Shown piece by piece: positions 62,784 to 64,000 of a stretch of DNA of 64,000 bases. The first letter of the stretch is position 1. Each line of letters opens with the position of its first letter. A program made the translations under genes and the position numbers. The notes below the pieces were generated by a model that worked only from the letters and a program-made list of their open reading frames with translations, made no database searches and was not told the DNA's origin. Source of the stretch: Pseudomonas sp. Irchel s3f7 (GTDB lineage Bacteria; Pseudomonadota; Gammaproteobacteria; Pseudomonadales; Pseudomonadaceae); assembly GCF_900187615.1 (NCBI RefSeq), contig NZ_FYDO01000004.1, positions 62,001 through 126,000 of the forward strand. The letters run 5' to 3'.

Positions 62784-64000
62784 ATGCCCAGATCGCTCCC
62801 CCCATCCGCTGCCCATGCCCTGCTCTGCTTCCTGTGCTGCACACTGCTACCACTGGCACAGGCGCAGAGTCTTCTGCGCCACCAGCTCAGCGACGTACCG
62901 GCCACCGAGCAACAGCAGGAAATCGAGCGCGTGCTGCAGGCCGCCGACCAGGGCGTGGACGCTAATCAGGTGCGCGAGTCGCGCCCCGTCGGGCGCGCCT
63001 CGGTGAGCCTGAGCAGTCTGTTCTCCTCGCAGGAGGGCAGCTGGCCCTTCGAACCCTTCGTGCACAACGGTCTGTTTCGCGTCATCGCCAGCTACCAGAC
63101 AAATCACCCGCTGGTGGTGGTGGTACGCGGCGGCGGCATCGGTCTGGCGCAGTTGCACCAGGCACTCGGCGACGAGCGCGTGATGAGCCGGCACAACGAC
63201 GGCTACTTGCTCAGCTACCCACTGCTGATCGCCCCCGGTGCAGCACTCAACATCGTGGAGAGCACCCTCTACCTTCGCACCCAGTCCGGCACTGCACTGA
63301 TCAACCAAGGCGATCTGACCCTAAAGCACGCCACCCTGACCAGCTGGAGCGACGGCCAGCCTGCCGAAATCAAGCAGCCGTTCCGTCCCTTCGTCATGGC
63401 CTGGGCCGGCAGCCGCACCCGCATCATCGACTCCAGTCTCAGCCGCCTCGGCTACAACGCCCACCTTTCCCGCGGCCTGACGCTCGCGCGCAGCACCGAG
63501 CAAGCTCTCGGCCTGGCGCCGGCAATCCTGTTGATGAGCGGCAGTCGGATCAGCGAGCTGTCCAGCGGTGTCGAATTGCAGAAGGCCGAGGCGCGCATCG
63601 AAAACAATCGTTTCGACGACCTGCAACAATACGCCCTCGACCTGTTGGACAGTCGCGCCAGCCTGGTTGGCAATCATATCGCCACCGTGAAAAACCAGAG
63701 CGCCATTCGACTGCGCGGCACCAGCAGCGGCGTGGTGGAACGCAACGTGATACTCGGCGCTGGCAAAGCTGGTATTGAGGTGCTGGACCAGCATGGCGAA
63801 CTGGTGCTGCGACAAAACATGATCGGCGCTACGCAAAACGGCATCTTTCTTCGCCAGCTTGTCGATAAAAAGGACACCCCTCTACTGCTCGCGCAGAACT
63901 ACATCGCCAACACCGCCAGCAGCGGCATCGACGGCGAAGCGATCGGCACCGTCTATGTCATCGACAACCGCATCAGCACCACGCCGGAATACGCCATCAG
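62784..64000 (+). CDS. algG: AlgG-like mannuronan C5-epimerase homologue, 3' end outside window
   Basis: 405 codons are visible with no stop. The signal peptide (LLCFLCCTLLPLAQA) and the AlgG layout are clear: LLSYPLLIAPGAALNIV, then RPFVMAWAGSRTRIIDSSLSRLGY, then right-handed beta-helix repeats (SGVVERNVILGAGKAGIEV). In known AlgG enzymes the motif DPHD provides the catalytic His. Here the aligned site reads Asp286-Leu-Leu-Asp289, so the His is replaced by Leu. AlgG also has a structural role in export that does not need catalysis, so the protein may be a non-epimerising scaffold. ATG 62784 is 20 bp after algL. Confidence 0.82.
   Translation, partial: MPRSLPPSAAHALLCFLCCTLLPLAQAQSLLRHQLSDVPATEQQQEIERVLQAADQGVDANQVRESRPVGRASVSLSSLFSSQEGSWPFEPFVHNGLFRVIASYQTNHPLVVVVRGGGIGLAQLHQALGDERVMSRHNDGYLLSYPLLIAPGAALNIVESTLYLRTQSGTALINQGDLTLKHATLTSWSDGQPAEIKQPFRPFVMAWAGSRTRIIDSSLSRLGYNAHLSRGLTLARSTEQALGLAPAILLMSGSRISELSSGVELQKAEARIENNRFDDLQQYALDLLDSRASLVGNHIATVKNQSAIRLRGTSSGVVERNVILGAGKAGIEVLDQHGELVLRQNMIGATQNGIFLRQLVDKKDTPLLLAQNYIANTASSGIDGEAIGTVYVIDNRISTTPEYAI

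Overview
The window looks like a chromosome segment of a fluorescent-type Pseudomonas. Gene families, OprD porins, a DUF2790 protein, the pca genes and the alginate-type genes all fit this. The assignment rests on recognising gene families and was not tested by a search. No rRNA, tRNA, CRISPR array, phage gene or intact insertion sequence was seen.

Layout. 1-3.2 kb: the end of an HD-GYP response regulator, a DUF3313 lipoprotein, a degraded DUF1214 remnant beside a perfect 16-bp hairpin, and a divergent haloperoxidase-like hydrolase/MerR pair with a MerR-type 19-bp-spacer promoter. 3.2-4.4 kb: an AT-richer patch with one MptE/DUF115-like gene. 4.4-19.5 kb: an aromatic and small-acid catabolism region with pcaQ-pcaH-pcaG, a LysR/exporter pair, an MHS transporter-aroQ-OprD set (quinate/shikimate type), a broken porin, and a four-gene operon (glutamine-amidotransferase-like hydrolase, M14-like hydrolase, MHS transporter, OprD porin) with a divergent LysR gene. 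19.6-27.3 kb: small envelope proteins and a caa3-type terminal oxidase with two subunit III genes. 27.6-38 kb: a thymidylate-kinase-like gene, a lytic transglycosylase, an amino-acid-type ABC importer with an arginase-family ureohydrolase inside the operon and a divergent LysR gene, then several poorly known envelope proteins. 38-50.9 kb: a phospholipase-D-like lipoprotein, a large hybrid histidine kinase with a second HD-GYP regulator, a MATCAP/DUF1704 metallopeptidase, a TauD dioxygenase, an epoxide-hydrolase-like enzyme and an AraC regulator.

51.4 kb to the end: an alginate-type exopolysaccharide operon in the order alg8-alg44-algK-algE-algI-algJ-algF-algX-algL-algG. This differs from the usual algD-8-44-K-E-G-X-L-I-J-F-A order. 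algD is not upstream of alg8, and algG comes last and is cut by the window end. The parts needed for c-di-GMP-controlled polymerisation (Alg8, Alg44), export (AlgK, AlgE), O-acetylation (AlgI, AlgJ, AlgF, AlgX) and periplasmic clearing (AlgL) are present with their key residues. AlgK has no lipobox cysteine, and the AlgG-like protein has DLLD where the epimerase has DPHD. I infer a divergent, probably second, alginate-like locus whose product may be an acetylated polymer with little or no guluronate. This is the most interesting system in the window.
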